Shown piece after piece: positions 41,948-51,134 of a DNA stretch of 59,530 bases. The notes under the pieces are model-generated. The model ran no database searches, had not been told where the DNA came from, and saw only the letters and a program-made list of their open reading frames with translations. The DNA comes from JBNAVY01 sp049700195 (GTDB taxonomy: Bacteria > Bacillota > Thermoanaerobacteria > Thermoanaerobacterales > Thermoanaerobacteraceae), in the NCBI GenBank assembly GCA_049700195.1, contig JBNAVY010000010.1, positions 1 through 59,530 on the forward strand. The letters run 5' to 3'. Within the stretch, counting starts at the first letter, position 1; every line of letters starts with the position of its first letter. A program made the position numbers and the translations under genes.

Positions 41948-43411
41948 ATGGAATTGTACAAATATAAAATACATGAACTAAACGACTTACTTAGAAAAAA
42001 AGAAATTAGTTCACAAGAAATTGTAAAATCATATCTTAATAGGATAAAAGATATTGAGCCTTCCGTAGATGCCTTTATAACGATATTAGAAGATGAAGCT
42101 ATAGAAAATGCTAAAAAAGCTGATGAAAAAATTAAAAATGGTCAGATTAAAGATTTAACAGGAATACCTGTTGTAATTAAGGATAATATTTCTACAGAAG
42201 GAATAAGAACTACCTGTGCATCAAAAATGCTTGAAAATTACATTCCACCATATAATGCCACAGTAGTAGAAAGACTCCTTGAAGATGGAGCTATAATTTT
42301 GGGCAAATCAAACATGGATGAATTTGCAATGGGATCTTCTACAGAAACCTCTGCTTTTAAAACCACTAAAAATCCATGGGATTTCACTAAAGTACCTGGA
42401 GGTTCTTCAGGCGGTTCAGCAGCTTGTGTAGCAGCAGATGAAACAGCATTTTCTCTTGGATCTGATACAGGTGGTTCAATAAGGCAACCTGCTTCATTGT
42501 GTGGAATAGTTGGTATGAAACCAACATATGGACTTGTTTCAAGATATGGATTAATTGCTTTTGCATCATCTTTAGATCAAATAGGGCCTTTTACAAAAGA
42601 TGTTACCGATTGTGCAATTGTGCTTAATTCAATTGCAGGACATGATTCAAAAGATTCAACATCTGTAGACAGCAAACCTTCTGATTACACAGAATTTCTG
42701 AAAAATGACATAAAAGGCATGAAAATTGGTATAGCTGAAGAATTTTTTAAAGAAGGTTTAAATGAAGGTGTAAAAAATGAAGTTTTAAATGCTATAAATT
42801 TATTTAAACAGTTAGGAGCAGAGATAATTGATATTTCGCTTCCATATGTTGACTATGCTTTATCTGCGTATTATATAATAGCATCTGCAGAAGCGAGTTC
42901 AAATCTTGCAAGATATGATGGAATAAGATATGGGCACATTGCAGAAAAATATGAAGACCTTATTGATATGTATATGGTAACTAGAAGTGAAGGGTTTGGC
43001 AAAGAAGTAAAAAGACGTATAATGCTTGGTACTTATGCTTTGAGTTCTGGATATTATGATGCATATTATAAAAAAGCATTAAAAGTAAGAACATTGATTA
43101 AAAATGATTATGATAAAGCATTTGAAAAATGTGACTTGATTGTCGGACCCACTTCTCCAACAACAGCTTTTAGTATCGGCGAAAAGGTTGATGATCCTCT
43201 TGCAATGTATCTTGCTGATATTTATACTGTTCCAGTAAATATTGCCGGGCTTCCAGGGATTTCACTACCTTGTGGCATGGTTGATGGGTTACCTGTTGGA
43301 CTCCAGATTGTAGGAAAACATTTTGATGAAGGCAAGCTGTTAAATGCTGCATATGTTTTTGAAAAGGCAAAAAATTTTAATGCAAAACCTGCTTTAGGAG
43401 GTGCAATATGA
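41948..43411 (+). CDS. gatA: Asp/Glu-tRNA amidotransferase subunit GatA
   Basis: Amidase that frees ammonia from glutamine for the transamidation of Glu-tRNA-Gln. The 487-residue protein has the Ser-cisSer-Lys triad: PVVIKDNIS, PGGSSGGSA and TGGSIRQPAS. An ATG at 41933 overlaps gatC and is not preceded by a ribosome site; AGGGGTGA lies in front of 41948. Second gene of gatCAB. Confidence 0.96.
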   Translation: MELYKYKIHELNDLLRKKEISSQEIVKSYLNRIKDIEPSVDAFITILEDEAIENAKKADEKIKNGQIKDLTGIPVVIKDNISTEGIRTTCASKMLENYIPPYNATVVERLLEDGAIILGKSNMDEFAMGSSTETSAFKTTKNPWDFTKVPGGSSGGSAACVAADETAFSLGSDTGGSIRQPASLCGIVGMKPTYGLVSRYGLIAFASSLDQIGPFTKDVTDCAIVLNSIAGHDSKDSTSVDSKPSDYTEFLKNDIKGMKIGIAEEFFKEGLNEGVKNEVLNAINLFKQLGAEIIDISLPYVDYALSAYYIIASAEASSNLARYDGIRYGHIAEKYEDLIDMYMVTRSEGFGKEVKRRIMLGTYALSSGYYDAYYKKALKVRTLIKNDYDKAFEKCDLIVGPTSPTTAFSIGEKVDDPLAMYLADIYTVPVNIAGLPGISLPCGMVDGLPVGLQIVGKHFDEGKLLNAAYVFEKAKNFNAKPALGGAI

Positions 43412-44838
43412 TGGAATATCAAGCAGTTATAGGATTAGAAGTTCATGCAGAATTATTAACAGATACAAAAATTTTCTGCAATTGTACAACAAAATTTGGA
43501 GGCGAACCAAATACACATGTTTGTCCTGTATGTTTGGGTCTTCCTGGAGCTCTTCCAGTATTAAATAAAAAAGTTGTTGAATATGCAATAAAAGCTGGAC
43601 TTGCCTTAAACTGTGAAATTGCAGAATACAGCAAAATGGATAGAAAGAACTATTTTTACCCTGATCTTCCTAAAGCCTATCAAATATCTCAATATGATTT
43701 ACCTCTTTGCAGTAAAGGATATATTGAAATTGAATCAGATGGGAAAACAAAAAAAATAGGGATAACAAGAATTCATATTGAAGAAGATGCTGGAAAACTC
43801 ATACATGAAAATGTGGAAGGTACCCTTGTTGATTATAACAGAGGGGGCATACCTCTTATAGAAATTGTTTCAGAGCCAGATATGTCAACACCAGAAGAAG
43901 CTTATAATTATCTTGTAAAATTAAAAAGTATTTTAGAATATACAGAAGTTTCAGATTGTAAAATGCAGGAAGGATCTTTAAGAGTAGATACAAATATTTC
44001 TGTTATGCCAGTTGGAAGCACTAAATTTGGAACAAAAGTTGAACTTAAAAACCTGAACTCTTTTAAAGCTGTACAAAAATCCCTTGAATATGAAATAAAT
44101 AGGCAAATTAAAGCTTTAAAAGAAGGAGAAAATATTATACAAGAAACAAGGCGATGGAATGAGGTAAAAGGGATAACAGAGCCTATGCGTTCAAAAGAAG
44201 AGGCTCATGATTATAGATATTTTCCTGAGCCAGATCTTGTACCTATAATTGTTTCAAAAGAGTGGAAAGAAAAAATAAAAAATGAACTGCCTGAAATGCC
44301 TTATCATAAAAAAGAAAGATTCATAAAAATGTATGGCATACCGGAATATGATGCGGAAATTATAACATCTTCAAAAAGAATGGCATCTTTTTTTGAAGAA
44401 TGTACTAAAGAATATTCATCTTTTAAAGTTATAAGCAATTGGATTATGGGCGAAATGTCAAGATTAATGAATGAAACAGGTCAAGAAATTGAAGATGTAA
44501 TAATAAAACCCGAACAGTTGGTTAAACTCCTCAAATTAATAGATGAAGGGACTATAACAGGAACAATAGCAAAAACTGTTTTTGAAGAAATGTTTAAAAG
44601 TGGTATAGACCCAGATAAAATAGTAGAAGAAAAAGGGTTAAGGCAAGTGAATGATGAAGAAGAACTTAGAAAAATTGCTCAGAAGATTATAGCTGATAAC
44701 CCTAAATCTGTAGAAGATTATAAAAATGGTAAAGAAAAGGCAATAGGATACCTTGTCGGTCAGATGATGAAAGCTACAAAAGGAAAAGCTAATCCACAAA
44801 TGACAACACAGTTATTAAAAGAAGAACTTTCAAAATAA
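43408..44838 (+). CDS. gatB: Asp/Glu-tRNA amidotransferase subunit GatB
   Basis: Kinase/transamidase subunit that activates the tRNA-bound glutamate or aspartate. The 476-residue protein has the start EYQAVIGLEVHAEL, the cysteines FCNCTTKFG and HVCPVCLGLPG of the zinc site, the RKNYFYPDLPKAYQI stretch and a C-terminal YqeY-like tail domain. GGAGGTG (43397) serves ATG ATG at 43408/43411; the second is better spaced. It overlaps gatA. With the tRNA-Gln at 59.4 kb this implies the indirect Gln-tRNA route. Confidence 0.96.
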   Translation: MMEYQAVIGLEVHAELLTDTKIFCNCTTKFGGEPNTHVCPVCLGLPGALPVLNKKVVEYAIKAGLALNCEIAEYSKMDRKNYFYPDLPKAYQISQYDLPLCSKGYIEIESDGKTKKIGITRIHIEEDAGKLIHENVEGTLVDYNRGGIPLIEIVSEPDMSTPEEAYNYLVKLKSILEYTEVSDCKMQEGSLRVDTNISVMPVGSTKFGTKVELKNLNSFKAVQKSLEYEINRQIKALKEGENIIQETRRWNEVKGITEPMRSKEEAHDYRYFPEPDLVPIIVSKEWKEKIKNELPEMPYHKKERFIKMYGIPEYDAEIITSSKRMASFFEECTKEYSSFKVISNWIMGEMSRLMNETGQEIEDVIIKPEQLVKLLKLIDEGTITGTIAKTVFEEMFKSGIDPDKIVEEKGLRQVNDEEELRKIAQKIIADNPKSVEDYKNGKEKAIGYLVGQMMKATKGKANPQMTTQLLKEELSK

Positions 44839-44876
44839 GAAAAACACAGCTTATATAAGCTGTGTTTTTCTTATTT
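44834..44876 (+). terminator. Terminator of gatCAB
   Basis: A perfect palindrome: AATAAGAAAAACACAGCTTA with its complement on the other side, TATA at the centre, ending in TTTTTCTTATTTT. It covers the stop codon of gatB. Confidence 0.9.
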
Positions 44877-45315
44877 TGAATAGACTAACAATTACAAGTT
44901 TTTTATAACAATTAAACAATTTTCACTGAATTCACGAAACAGTATTGTATAGTTAAACTCTTAATGATATAATTATAAAAAATCAGCACAATCTTAAGTT
45001 GCGCTGAATTTTAATTTATAATAATAAAATTCCTGTTTAAAATTTTTAATAAATATGTCGATTTTTATATTTTTATATATATAATTTATGAATTATATAA
45101 AATAATATTATTCTTTTATATTTACAATTTTTGCAATAAAAAATTTATAAAATTTAAGCAGGAATTTTGTATATTATATCTAATATATATAATATAGATA
45201 ATTCCGACTTGAGTAAAAATTTTTAAATAATTGCTGGGGGTGAGACATGGATAAGTTATTGGGGGAGGAGTTAACATATAAAAATTAAATAAATTAAAGA
45301 GGGAGGAATTTTTTG
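44877..45315 (+). other. AT-rich leader region of the first oppA
   Basis: A 440-base gap. It contains a hairpin AAAATCAGCACAA / TTGCGCTGAATTTT (44978-45012) and two ribosome-site-like purine runs before the real one. The first, GGGGGTGAG, precedes a 13-codon mini-frame (45247-45288). No clear -35/-10 pair stands out from the AT-rich background. Confidence 0.5.
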
Positions 45316-46968
45316 ATGAAAAGCAAAAAATTACTGATTTTGAGTTTTTCTATTTTATTTGTTTTGTCAGTTTTATTTTCTGGTTGTTCAAATCAGCCTT
45401 CTACATCTTCAAATAATGGAACAACTACAACACAACCCAAAGAAGAACAGGTATTAAATGCAAACCTTGGTGAAGAACCGCCAATGCTTGATGCACAAAA
45501 GTCAACAGATACAGTTTCTTTTGATGTACTAAATGCGACTCATGAAGGTTTAGTAAGGCTTAATAAAGAAGGAAAAGTTGAAAAAGGTTCAGGCCTTGCA
45601 ACAGATTGGGAAATTTCCTCAGACGGTTTGACATATACATTCCATTTAAGAGATGCCAAATGGAGTGATGGAACTCCAATAACAGCACATGACTTTGAAT
45701 ATTCATGGAAAAGAGCATTAGATCCTGCAACAGCATCTCAATATGCATATATGCTTTACTATATTAAAAATGCAGAAGCTTATAATGGAGGTAAAGCTAA
45801 AGCTGACGATGTAGGAGTAAAAGCACTTGATGATAAAACATTACAGGTACAGCTTCAACAACCGGCTCCTCAATTCTTGGGATTAACTTCCTTTATAACT
45901 TATTTGCCAGTCCAAAAAGCTGCTGTTGAAAAATATGGAGATAAATATGCATCATCTCCAGATACTATTGTGTATTCTGGACCATTTATAATAAAAGAAT
46001 GGAACCACGAGCAGAATATGGTTCTTGAAAAAAATCCCAACTATTGGGATAAAGACAGCGTAAAACTTGATAGAATAAATTTAGATATGATAAAGGACGA
46101 TAATACAATTGTTCAAAACTGGGAAGCAGGCCAATATGATGCTATAGGTATTCCAGGTGCATATATAGATAAATATAAAAATGATCCATTATTCCACCAG
46201 ATGGCAGAAGCAACAACTTTTTATCTGCAATTTAACAACAAAAACAAGATATTTTCAAACGTAAATATCAGAAAAGCATTTACTTATGCAGTTAATAGAC
46301 AGGTTTTCTGTGACAATATATTAAAGAATGGTTCTCTACCTGCTCTTGCACTTGTACCCCCAGGACTTCCAGGTGATAAAGAACAGTTTAGAACAGAGGG
46401 TGGAAATTATTTCAAAGATGATGATGTATCATTAGCTAAAGAACTTCTTGCAAAAGGATTACAAGAATTAGGTTTAAAACAGCTTCCAAAAATTAAATTT
46501 GTAAGTGGAGATAGCGATGTTGCTAAAAAGCATGCTCAGGCATTGCAGGAATTCTGGAACAAGAATCTTGGTGTAAATGTTGATATAGTAAGTGTTGCTT
46601 TTAAAGTCAGACTTGATATGATGGATAAAGGTGACTTTGATATAGTTTATGCTGGTTGGGGTGCTGACTATAATGACCCAATGACTTTCTTAGATCTTTG
46701 GGTAACTGGTGGAGGAAATAATACAGCATTTTACAGTAATCCAAAATACGATGAACTTATTAAGCAAGCTAACTCTACAAATGACAATGCAGTAAGGATG
46801 AAGGCAATGCATGAAGCAGAAAAACTTTTAATGGAAGATATGCCTATTGGACCTCTCTATTTTAGAGGAAGGGCATATCTGCAAAGACCATATGTTCATG
46901 ATTGGGTAAGATTCCCTGTAGGTGTATCAGATGAATGGAAATGGACATATATAGAAGGCAAAAAATAA
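45316..46968 (+). CDS. oppA: Oligopeptide-binding lipoprotein (OppA), first copy
   Basis: Extracellular peptide receptor of an ABC importer, SBP family 5. The N-terminal lipoprotein signal has the lipobox LFSGC (cysteine about residue 25), followed by a serine/threonine-rich linker. The mature domain has NLGEEPPMLDAQ, GLVRLNKEGKVE, GLTYTFHLRDAKWSDG and TASQYAYMLYY, and ends with KWTYIEGKK. The ATG 45316 has GGGAGGA at good spacing; TTG 45313 is adjacent. A second copy follows at 47476 and shares most of its motifs. It ends at a terminator, so the permease genes may depend mainly on the second transcript. Confidence 0.95.
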   Translation: MKSKKLLILSFSILFVLSVLFSGCSNQPSTSSNNGTTTTQPKEEQVLNANLGEEPPMLDAQKSTDTVSFDVLNATHEGLVRLNKEGKVEKGSGLATDWEISSDGLTYTFHLRDAKWSDGTPITAHDFEYSWKRALDPATASQYAYMLYYIKNAEAYNGGKAKADDVGVKALDDKTLQVQLQQPAPQFLGLTSFITYLPVQKAAVEKYGDKYASSPDTIVYSGPFIIKEWNHEQNMVLEKNPNYWDKDSVKLDRINLDMIKDDNTIVQNWEAGQYDAIGIPGAYIDKYKNDPLFHQMAEATTFYLQFNNKNKIFSNVNIRKAFTYAVNRQVFCDNILKNGSLPALALVPPGLPGDKEQFRTEGGNYFKDDDVSLAKELLAKGLQELGLKQLPKIKFVSGDSDVAKKHAQALQEFWNKNLGVNVDIVSVAFKVRLDMMDKGDFDIVYAGWGADYNDPMTFLDLWVTGGGNNTAFYSNPKYDELIKQANSTNDNAVRMKAMHEAEKLLMEDMPIGPLYFRGRAYLQRPYVHDWVRFPVGVSDEWKWTYIEGKK

Positions 46969-46976
46969 ATATTATT

Positions 46977-47015
46977 AATTAAAAGATAGCCGGTTAAACC
47001 GGCTATCTTTTAATT
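46977..47015 (+). terminator. Terminator of the first oppA
   Basis: AATTAAAAGATAGCCGGTT / AACCGGCTATCTTTTAATT perfect hairpin, nine bases after the stop codon. Confidence 0.9.
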
Positions 47016-47475
47016 AAATATAAAATTCATTATAATTAAAATAAACTATACAATTCAACAAATTTTTTATTATATACAATAAAATTGCTTGATAAATTTT
47101 TTTTTGTGTAGATAATTAATAAAGTAAACATAGAAAACTAAGTTTGTTTATAAATATAAAACTTTAATGTTATAAATTAATAAAAATTATGACATTTTTA
47201 TATTTACTAAAATATTTACTAAAATTTTTTATCCATTAAAAATTTTTTGAAGGATTTTATAACTTTTTGTTGAATATATATAATAAATATAGAAAAGCTT
47301 TTCGCAAAGTGCATAATTTTGTGTATTGATTATTAATGTTAAATGATATAAAATCTATATATCTTTAAATATAACTTGGATAAAAAAGATTTTTTTAAGG
47401 AGGTGAAATTTTTAAACATTAATAATGGGGGGCCAAGACAAATAATTTAAATCTAAATATATAGGAGGAGACATT
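47016..47475 (+). other. AT-rich leader region of the second oppA
   Basis: A 460-base gap of very low G+C. TATAAT at 47279-47284 is a possible -10. AAGGAGGTG at 47399-47407 is a perfect ribosome site with no start codon at the right distance; a seven-codon ATG frame begins at 47427. The true oppA ribosome site is AGGAGGAG at 47463. Nothing else recognised. Confidence 0.5.
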
Positions 47476-49122
47476 ATGTTAAAACACAAGAGAATTATAG
47501 TTGCATTATTATCAATGCTTATGGTTTTGACTGCAATGCTTGCAGGTTGCAGCGGACAAAACAATCCTTCGACAGGTAAAAGCACTGCAAGTTCCAGCCC
47601 GCAGGTTATAAACTTGAATCTAGGCGATGAACCTCCAACACTTGATCCACAAAAAACGACAGATGAAGTTTCTATTACTATATTAAATGATGTTCTAGAA
47701 GGTCTTGTAAGATATAATATGGATGGCAAACTTGAGAAAGGTTCTGGACTTGCAAAAGACTGGGAGATTTCACCAGATGGTTTGACATATACATTCCATT
47801 TAAGAGATGCAAAATGGAGTGATGGCAATCCGATTACAGCACAAGATTTTGAATTTGCTTGGAAGAGAGCTCTAAATCCAGCTACTGCTGCACAGTATGC
47901 TTATCAATTATACTATATTAAAGGTGCAGAAGAATACAACACTGGTAAGGGTTCAGCTGATAATGTTGGTGTAAAAGCACTTGATGATAAAACACTTCAG
48001 GTTACTTTAAAAGCTCCAGCACCACAATTTTTAGGATTAACATCCTTTGCAACTTACTTGCCATTAGAAAAATCAGTTTATGAAAAATATGGAGATAAAG
48101 TAGGATCTGATCCAAATACTTTAGTCTATAGTGGTCCTTACATGATAAAATCATGGGAACATGAACAAAGTATTACACTGGAAAAGAATCCTAATTATTG
48201 GGATAAAGATAATGTAAAACTTGAGACAATTAATTTTACTATGCTAAAAGATAATAATACAATAGTGCAGAACTATGATTCTGGTGCATTAGATTCTATA
48301 TTTGTACCTGGAGATTATATTGATAAATATAAAGATACTCCGGAATATGGTGTTAAAGCACTTGCTACTGTATGGTATCTGCAATTTAATAATAAAGATA
48401 ATATATTTAAAAATGCTAATATCAGAAAGGCATTTACTCTTGCTATAAATAGAGATCTTTTTGTAAAAGAAGTTGCTAAAAATGGTTCACTACCAGCAGA
48501 AGCTCTTGTTCCTCCTGGAATACCAGGTTATGATGGTGATTTTAGAAAAGAAGCAGGAGAAGCATATTTTAAAGATAATGATGTAGCACAGGCAAAAGAA
48601 GATTTACAAAAGGGGTTACAAGAACTTGGACTTTCAAAACTTCCTAAAATCACATTTTTAGGAGGAGATTCTGATACTGCCAAGAAATATCAGATGGCAT
48701 TGCAACAAATGTGGAATAAAGCTTTAGGTGTAACAGTTGATATACAATCTGTAGCTTTCAAAGTAAGACTTGACATGATGGATAAAGGTAATTATCAGAT
48801 TGTATTAGCAGGATGGGGTGCTGATTATAATGATCCAATGACATTTTTAGATTTATGGGAAAAGGGCAATGGAAATAATACAGCATTCTATGATAATCCA
48901 AATTATGACAAACTTATAAATGAAGCAAAAGTCAATGGCGATTTAAAAGCAAGAAATGAAGAAATGATACAGGCAGAGAAACTATTAATGGAAGATATGC
49001 CAATAGGTCCACTTTGGTTCCAGGCTAGACCTTATGTAACGAAACAATATGTAAAAAATCTATATATCCCAACATTTGGCCCAGATTGGGAATTGAAATG
49101 GACTTATATAGAAGGTAAATAA
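47476..49122 (+). CDS. oppA: Oligopeptide-binding lipoprotein (OppA), second copy
   Basis: The 548-residue paralogue of the protein at 45316, with the lipobox MLAGC and a short linker (SSSPQ). It keeps NLGDEPPTLDPQ, GLTYTFHLRDAKWSDG, WGADYNDPMTFLDLW and KWTYIEGK. The N-lobe binding site residues differ between the copies (for example LEGLVRYNMDGK against HEGLVRLNKEGK), so peptide preference may differ. AGGAGGAG precedes ATG. A hairpin without a T tract separates it from oppB. Confidence 0.95.
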   Translation: MLKHKRIIVALLSMLMVLTAMLAGCSGQNNPSTGKSTASSSPQVINLNLGDEPPTLDPQKTTDEVSITILNDVLEGLVRYNMDGKLEKGSGLAKDWEISPDGLTYTFHLRDAKWSDGNPITAQDFEFAWKRALNPATAAQYAYQLYYIKGAEEYNTGKGSADNVGVKALDDKTLQVTLKAPAPQFLGLTSFATYLPLEKSVYEKYGDKVGSDPNTLVYSGPYMIKSWEHEQSITLEKNPNYWDKDNVKLETINFTMLKDNNTIVQNYDSGALDSIFVPGDYIDKYKDTPEYGVKALATVWYLQFNNKDNIFKNANIRKAFTLAINRDLFVKEVAKNGSLPAEALVPPGIPGYDGDFRKEAGEAYFKDNDVAQAKEDLQKGLQELGLSKLPKITFLGGDSDTAKKYQMALQQMWNKALGVTVDIQSVAFKVRLDMMDKGNYQIVLAGWGADYNDPMTFLDLWEKGNGNNTAFYDNPNYDKLINEAKVNGDLKARNEEMIQAEKLLMEDMPIGPLWFQARPYVTKQYVKNLYIPTFGPDWELKWTYIEGK

Positions 49123-49132
49123 ATAAAAATTT

Positions 49133-49168
49133 AGTTGCGAATATGTGCATTGCATGTATTCGCAACTG
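49133..49168 (+). other. Intercistronic hairpin between oppA and oppB
   Basis: AGTTGCGAATA / TATTCGCAACT with a second inner pair (TGTGCA / TGCATG). No T run follows. The stem would stabilise the abundant oppA message against 3' decay and lower oppB expression, a common design in binding-protein operons. Confidence 0.6.
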
Positions 49169-49203
49169 GTTTAAAATAAACTAATACAGGAGGTGCTTCT
49201 GTT

Positions 49204-50130
49204 TTGCTAGATTATACTATCAAAAGATTTGTATACATGATCATCACATTATGGGTTATTGTAACTTTGACATTTTTTCTCATGCATATGATACCTGGGG
49301 ATCCTTTTACAAGTGAAAAAAGAGTTCCAGAACAAATCAGACAAAACATGCTTGCTAAATACCATCTAGATAAGCCTTTAGTAGTTCAATATGGCTATTA
49401 TTTAAAAGACTTGCTTCATGGTGATTTAGGAATTTCTCTTAAATATTTAAACAGATCTGTAAATGATATAATAAAAAATGGTTTTCCAGCTTCATTTCAA
49501 ATTGGAATGCAGTCTGTAATTTTAGGTGTATTCTTTGGCTTGATTTTAGGTATTGTCGCTGCTCTGAACCGAAATGGTTTTTGGGATTATCTTTCAATGT
49601 TTTTAGCCATAATAGGAAGATCTGTTCCGAACTTTATTATTGCAACCTTGCTGCAATTCTGGATAGCTTCAAAACTAAGGTTGCTACCTGTTTCTGGATG
49701 GGGAGGATTTCAATATTCTATACTTCCATCTATAGCCTTATCCTTTGCTTCTTTGTCAATAATATCCCGTCTTATGAGAGCAAGTATGCTTGATGTAATA
49801 GGCCAGGATTATATTAAAACTGCTAAGTCAAAAGGTCTGTCTTCTGTGCAGATAATCTGGAAACATATGATAAGAAATGCAATTATGCCAGTTATAACAA
49901 TACTCGGACCTCTTATTGCAGGTATAGTAACAGGTACATTCGTAATCGAAGGTATTTTTGGTATTCCTGGACTTGGTAAATATTTTGTTCAAAGTATATA
50001 TAACAATGATTATACTATGATATTAGGTACTACAATATTCTATAGTGCAATACTTGTCGTTATGATGTTTTTAGTAGATATAACTTATGGTTTTATAGAT
50101 CCAAGGATACGATTAGGTAAGGGGAGGTAA
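49204..50130 (+). CDS. oppB: Oligopeptide ABC transporter permease OppB
   Basis: The 308-residue membrane subunit with six hydrophobic segments. N-terminal signature TLTFFLMHMIPGDPF, and the EAA loop for coupling to the ATPases (YIKTAKSKGLSSVQIIWKHM). The ending has FVDITYGFIDPRIR-like VDITYGFIDPRIRL. Starts at TTG with AGGAGGTG upstream. It is followed by oppC after five bases. Confidence 0.96.
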   Translation: MLDYTIKRFVYMIITLWVIVTLTFFLMHMIPGDPFTSEKRVPEQIRQNMLAKYHLDKPLVVQYGYYLKDLLHGDLGISLKYLNRSVNDIIKNGFPASFQIGMQSVILGVFFGLILGIVAALNRNGFWDYLSMFLAIIGRSVPNFIIATLLQFWIASKLRLLPVSGWGGFQYSILPSIALSFASLSIISRLMRASMLDVIGQDYIKTAKSKGLSSVQIIWKHMIRNAIMPVITILGPLIAGIVTGTFVIEGIFGIPGLGKYFVQSIYNNDYTMILGTTIFYSAILVVMMFLVDITYGFIDPRIRLGKGR

Positions 50131-50135
50131 AGGAA

Positions 50136-51122
50136 TTGGCAGATCACAGAAAAGATACATTTAAAAATGAATTTATTGCGACAGCACAGGGAGAAGCTGA
50201 CATGGTAGAAAATATAGATATAAGCAAATTTGAGCGCGTTGGAGTAAATATTGCAGAAAGTCAGGCTATTGTTAGACCAAGTATGACTTATTGGCAGGAT
50301 GCCTGGAGAAGATTAAAAATGAATAAAGTAGCAATGGCTTCAATGATTTTCTTGATTTTGCTCGGCATTATGGCTATTTTTGGGCCTTATATGCAACCAT
50401 ATAAATTTTCTGATCAGGATCTTTTGATGACAAATAAACCCCCTTCGGCACTTCACTGGTTTGGGACTGATTATCTTGGAAGAGATTTGTTTGTAAGAAC
50501 ATGGATGGGAGCGCGTATATCTCTTTTCATTGGTATTATGGCAGCTCTTTTAGACGGTATAATTGGAGTAATCTATGGGGGTATATCAGGATATTTCGGA
50601 GGACAGGTTGACAATATAATGATGCGTATTGTTGATATATTGTATGGTATTCCATATTTAATACTTGTTATACTTCTTATGGTTGTTATGGGTCCTGGCC
50701 TTGCAACAATAATAACGGCAATGGTTATTACTGGATGGGTTGGTATGGCAAGGCTCGTTAGAGGTCAGGTGTTACAATTAAAAGAGCAGGAATTTGTTTT
50801 AGCGGCAAGAACACTTGGTGCATCACATGGAAGAATAATAATGAGACATTTAATATCAAATACTTTAGGACCAATAATAGTTTCAATAACTTTTGATGTT
50901 CCTTCAGCAATTTTTACAGAAGCATTTTTAAGCTATATAGGTCTTGGTATACAAGCACCAATGGCTAGCTGGGGTACTTTGGCAAATGATGCGACAAGGG
51001 TATTGCTGATGTATCCATATCAATTATTTTTCCCGGCATTTTTTATAAGTATTACAATGTTATCATTTAATTTACTTGGTGATGGTTTAAGAGATGCTCT
51101 TGACCCGAGACTTCGCAAGTAA
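50136..51122 (+). CDS. oppC: Oligopeptide ABC transporter permease OppC
   Basis: The 328-residue second permease subunit. A long N-terminal cytoplasmic stretch precedes the first membrane segment (MIFLILLGIMAIFGPYM). It has HWFGTDYLGRDLFVR, the EAA loop EFVLAARTLGASHGRIIMRH and the end GDGLRDALDPRLRK, all OppC marks. The start is TTG 50136 with GGGGAGG upstream. oppD follows after 12 bases. Confidence 0.96.
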   Translation: MADHRKDTFKNEFIATAQGEADMVENIDISKFERVGVNIAESQAIVRPSMTYWQDAWRRLKMNKVAMASMIFLILLGIMAIFGPYMQPYKFSDQDLLMTNKPPSALHWFGTDYLGRDLFVRTWMGARISLFIGIMAALLDGIIGVIYGGISGYFGGQVDNIMMRIVDILYGIPYLILVILLMVVMGPGLATIITAMVITGWVGMARLVRGQVLQLKEQEFVLAARTLGASHGRIIMRHLISNTLGPIIVSITFDVPSAIFTEAFLSYIGLGIQAPMASWGTLANDATRVLLMYPYQLFFPAFFISITMLSFNLLGDGLRDALDPRLRK

Positions 51123-51134
51123 GGAGGAGAAGAC

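Noticed and set aside
47412..47828. A 138-codon minus-strand frame at the second oppA start
   Set aside because: Antisense of oppA, which has a lipobox and family motifs.
45316..49122. The oppA region as a mobile or repeat element
   Set aside because: The similarity is confined to two coding regions with diverged sequence, which is ordinary paralogy; no terminal repeats or transposase.
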